50,794 nt of DNA. It comes from Anaerolineae bacterium (GTDB taxonomy: Bacteria; Chloroflexota; Anaerolineae; Aggregatilineales; UBA2796). The stretch covers positions 1 through 50,794 of the forward strand of contig JAHBVK010000045.1 in assembly GCA_019637555.1 (NCBI GenBank). Direction: 5' to 3'. The notes beneath the pieces are model-generated. The model made no database searches, was not told where the DNA came from, and saw only the letters and a program-made list of their open reading frames with translations. This document shows positions 48,716 through 50,794 of the stretch, piece after piece. Numbering within the stretch: the first letter of the stretch is position 1; every line of letters begins with the position of its first letter. Made by a program: the position numbers and the translations under genes.

Positions 48716-49099
48716 ATGGAAGTTACGCTTAAACTACCCGACGAAACGTATCAGCTTGCTGAACAACTTGCACTAATTACAGGGCAGGATGTTGCCGAAG
48801 TGCTGATTGGTGCCCTTTCTAGTTCGTTGCAACCACTAAACAACTTCGCAGCTATCGAACAATCAGTCAATAAATTGAGCGACGAGGAGGTATTAGCACT
48901 CTCGGAGTCACAAATGGATGCAGAACTAGCAGAGGAGTTATCAGTACTGGCTGATAAACAACAACGGGGTTTGCTTGAAATTCGGGATCAACAGCGTCTT
49001 GATGCCCTAATGCAAGTACACAATGTTGGCTTACTGCGTAAAGCTCATGCCTTGCGCGAAGCGGTACTGCGTGGTTTGCGCCCTCCGTTAGAGCCGTGA
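48716..49099 (+). CDS. Small protein paired with an HNH nuclease gene
   Basis: 127 residues. The N-terminus 'MEVTLKLPDETYQLAEQLALITGQDVAEVLIGAL' is a strand plus two helices, as in ribbon-helix-helix antitoxin-type proteins. The C-terminus 'NVGLLRKAHALREAVLRGLRPPLEP' is basic. I recall similar proteins directly upstream of HNH nuclease genes in cyanobacteria and Chloroflexota. It could be an antitoxin or a DNA-binding partner, but no function is established to my knowledge. Its stop overlaps the HNH start by 4 bp (GTGA). AGCGGAGG precedes ATG 48716. The AT content is higher than in the flanking genes, which fits recent arrival. Confidence 0.7.
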   Translation: MEVTLKLPDETYQLAEQLALITGQDVAEVLIGALSSSLQPLNNFAAIEQSVNKLSDEEVLALSESQMDAELAEELSVLADKQQRGLLEIRDQQRLDALMQVHNVGLLRKAHALREAVLRGLRPPLEP

Positions 49100-49515
49100 G
49101 TATTTCACAGACGTTAAAGACACGCCTTCGTCTTCAGGCTGGTGATCGTTGTGGTTATGGTCTCAGTCATCAGCGATATGTGCTTGTGCCGCTAGAAATC
49201 GATCATCTCAAACCCCAGTCAGATGGTGGTACGGATGATGAAGAAAATCTCTGGCTAGCGTGCAGACTTTGCAACAACGCCAAAAGTACTCAAACGATTG
49301 CTAAAGACCCGGAAACGGGCGAAACTGTACAACTCTATAATCCTCGGTATCAAGATTGGCAAACACACTTTGCATGGAGTGAAGATGGCACCATGATTAT
49401 TAGGTTAACACCTATTGGTCGTGCCACAGTTCTCGCCTTACAACTGAATAATATATTCGCAGTATCGGTTCGTAAGGAATGGGTTTCTGTGGGGTGGCAT
49501 CCGCCTTTAGATTAA
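49096..49515 (+). CDS. HNH endonuclease-like protein with a missing zinc cysteine
   Basis: 139 residues from GTG 49096. The HNH core is 'LEIDHLKPQSDGGTDDEENLWLACRLCNNAKST': the catalytic His in IDH, the Asn in ENLWLAC and the CRLCN knuckle are present. The first knuckle reads Cys19-Gly-Tyr-Gly22, where relatives have CGYC. Codon 22 (49159-49161) is GGT, one base from TGT. The zinc site therefore has three cysteines, so the fold or activity may be damaged. The C-terminal 'IGRATVLALQLNNIFAVSVRKEWVSVGWHPP' is intact. Family role: single- or double-strand DNA cleavage. Coupled to the small protein upstream. Confidence 0.82.
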   Translation: MSISQTLKTRLRLQAGDRCGYGLSHQRYVLVPLEIDHLKPQSDGGTDDEENLWLACRLCNNAKSTQTIAKDPETGETVQLYNPRYQDWQTHFAWSEDGTMIIRLTPIGRATVLALQLNNIFAVSVRKEWVSVGWHPPLD

Positions 49516-49519
49516 ATTA

Positions 49520-50260
49520 ATGCGCCTTATCATTCGTCTCGCCACCGCTTTGTGCACTATCTTCTCGCTCTGCGCGACGACGCTCGTCTGGGGCGGCAAG
49601 ACCACTGAATCGTCGTTTGCGCGGCTGTTCACCTTCCCCGATGGCACCTCCTGTACTGACTGTCTGTTCGGCATCATGCCGGGACAAACTGACTTCAACG
49701 CCGCCGCCGATCTGCTGCTGCACCACCCGCTGACCAATACACTGGTCCCGCTCAACATTACCGATCCTAACGTGCGTTCGTTCGCGGGTAGTGACCTCCT
49801 GATTACGCTGCACGGACGGAAAAACGGCGTGATTACCGATGTGATGATCTTTTTTGCCAACAACGATTTGACACTCCCTGCTTCCAACATAGGCAGCATC
49901 AGGTTGGCGGATGTGTGGTTAGCCCTGCACGCCCCTACGAGGATCAGCATCGGCACCGATCCTCTGCGTGTTTCCAGCAGTCCGCGCAATTACGCTACAT
50001 GGCGTTATGAATCCAGCAAACTACTGATCGTCGCGCGGCTGCGTACCGGTCGGATGAATGCCAGCGCCACGCTTTCCCACATTCACCTGAGCGTCGCCAG
50101 CGATCTGCTGGGCATTTATAACCCGCTGAATTATGCGGCGCGTGTCACCCTGAGCTACGATTCAGCCAACTGGTTTGGCTTCGTTAATGTCCGCGCCTAC
50201 ATGAATGACGCGATTTTGAGCAAAGGACGCGGTGTTGGTGTCAAGCAGGCGCTCAACTAA
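49520..50260 (+). CDS. Secreted protein of the local family, member 2
   Basis: 246 residues. A signal peptide is likely ('RLIIRLATALCTIFSLCATTLVWG'). The mature start 'FARLFTFPDGTSCTDCLFGIMPGQTDFNAAADLLLHHPLT' has C-x2-C followed by FGIMPG, matching member 1 (C-x3-C, LGIRPG) element by element, with the same helix ending in HPL. Downstream it is beta-rich. Function unknown; extracytoplasmic. The start lies 4 bp after the HNH stop with no evident ribosome-binding site, which suggests that the HNH pair was inserted just in front of it. The frame ends 36 bp before member 3. Confidence 0.75.
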   Translation: MRLIIRLATALCTIFSLCATTLVWGGKTTESSFARLFTFPDGTSCTDCLFGIMPGQTDFNAAADLLLHHPLTNTLVPLNITDPNVRSFAGSDLLITLHGRKNGVITDVMIFFANNDLTLPASNIGSIRLADVWLALHAPTRISIGTDPLRVSSSPRNYATWRYESSKLLIVARLRTGRMNASATLSHIHLSVASDLLGIYNPLNYAARVTLSYDSANWFGFVNVRAYMNDAILSKGRGVGVKQALN

Positions 50261-50296
50261 GGCAATTAGGGCTATCATCACGGGGGCAGAGGCTTA

Positions 50297-50794
50297 ATGC
50301 GTCGGATCGCTGTTATTGCGCTGCTGTTGATCGCTGGCATTTCCAGCGGGCTGATCCTTGCCCGTTCACTCGGCACCACCGTGATCGATGGTCGCCGTTT
50401 CGTGACCCAACTCAGGCAAGACTCCATGCTCATAGATGGACAATGGCGCTGGCGCGAAATCTATCCGGGGCGCGATTCGATGGAATACGCCCGCCTGCTA
50501 ATGGATAGGAACAATCAGGGGTTTTTCTCCTCGATCACGGGCAGCCCCGAAAATCGCATCGACTGGATCAGCGATTCAGGCTGGAGTGGTCAGGTATTCC
50601 GCGATAACGAAGTACCGCCACCTCATGTGTACAGCGTCGTCTTGCGCGCACCTTATGCCCTTCCTGCGGATGTGCAGCCACCGCTGATCTTCGGTGAAGC
50701 ACTGCTCGCTTACGGATCACCGCGCTGGTCGTACTATGTTGATGGCAGCACGCGCTCGATCTGCTTTCGTTACGGTGTCTGTGCGACGGTGGAT
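50297..50794 (+). CDS. Secreted protein of the local family, member 3 (3' partial)
   Basis: 166 codons are inside the window and the frame is open at the edge. ATG 50297 has GGGGGCAGAGG upstream. An N-terminal signal peptide or anchor ('RRIAVIALLLIAGISSGLILA') is followed by 'WRWREIYPGRDSMEYARLLMDRN', which lines up with the GIRPG...EALHLL segment of members 1 and 2. A Cys pair appears late ('RSICFRYGVC'). The relationship is weaker than between members 1 and 2. Function unknown. Confidence 0.65.
   Translation, partial: MRRIAVIALLLIAGISSGLILARSLGTTVIDGRRFVTQLRQDSMLIDGQWRWREIYPGRDSMEYARLLMDRNNQGFFSSITGSPENRIDWISDSGWSGQVFRDNEVPPPHVYSVVLRAPYALPADVQPPLIFGEALLAYGSPRWSYYVDGSTRSICFRYGVCATVD

Noticed and set aside
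48716..49515. A classical toxin-antitoxin system
   Set aside because: The pairing is suggestive, but no toxicity or antitoxin domain can be shown from sequence and the nuclease lacks a zinc ligand, so it is listed only as a gene pair.
1..50794. tRNA, rRNA, CRISPR, prophage or complete IS element
   Set aside because: No cloverleaf with a conserved GGTTCGAATCC-like arm, no rRNA blocks, no repeat-spacer array, no integrase, transposase or phage structural gene was found by eye.

Overview
The window looks like a chromosomal segment of a Chloroflexota bacterium, most likely in or near the Anaerolineae. This is inferred from protein style, not from a marker gene. The clues are surface proteins with long Thr/Pro-rich stretches (6832-8778, 12608-14776), a TPR C-terminus of the type common in that phylum (1-209), an unusually long serine hydroxymethyltransferase, and DUF2089/SHOCT-like/DUF4097 proteins. 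Base composition is moderately GC-rich throughout. I see no rRNA, tRNA, CRISPR array, prophage or complete insertion sequence. Most genes are single or in short operons, and many intergenic gaps carry small palindromic repeats.

Layout. 1-6.7 kb: a TPR protein end, a GbsR/MarR-type regulator under a perfect 18-bp inverted repeat, a UGT-like glycosyltransferase, an iron-type alcohol dehydrogenase, and a translationally coupled LutC-like/ADP-ribosylglycohydrolase-like pair. 6.8-12.3 kb: a secreted TPR protein, a J-domain protein, an acetyltransferase, a GT2 glycosyltransferase and a SnoaL-like protein. 12.6-17.2 kb: a pseudokinase-transmembrane-SGNH hydrolase fusion, a three-gene signalling operon (thioredoxin-like 2Fe-2S protein, PAS protein, SpoIIE phosphatase), and rpmF with a clear promoter and terminator. 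17.3-20.2 kb: an MFS exporter and a PD-(D/E)XK-like/PIN pair in which the PIN gene has an in-frame stop. 20.2-24 kb: a five-gene minus-strand cluster (DUF2089 regulator, two SHOCT-like proteins, a DUF4097 beta-solenoid protein, an acetyltransferase) resembling Lia/Yvl-type envelope-stress modules. 24.2-31.5 kb: a PucC-family MFS protein, a HAD phosphatase, RNase D, a PadR/DUF4188 divergent pair, an acetyltransferase and a prephenate-dehydrogenase-like protein.

31.8-39.1 kb: a cytoplasmic 15-repeat LRR protein, glyA controlled by a ZTP riboswitch with an attached terminator, a small membrane protein, rsmG, and a class A penicillin-binding protein that is probably translated from a leaderless mRNA. 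39.1-46.6 kb: a repeat-rich gap, a ThuA-like protein, a GT-C membrane glycosyltransferase, an enolase-superfamily enzyme, a UPF0104/AglD-type flippase-like protein, and an unknown gene coupled to a long AlaX alanyl-tRNA editing protein. 46.6 kb to the end: a PucR/CdaR-type regulator and three related secreted proteins, the last cut by the window edge. A horizontally mobile-looking gene pair (small unknown protein plus HNH nuclease) sits between the first two of these.

Two themes recur. Both nuclease gene pairs have damage in the nuclease member: a stop codon in the PIN gene and loss of a zinc-binding Cys in the HNH protein. Several families of short palindromes lie just downstream of genes. 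Two copies of one family, 3.3 kb apart, differ by an exact inversion of a 23-bp core.
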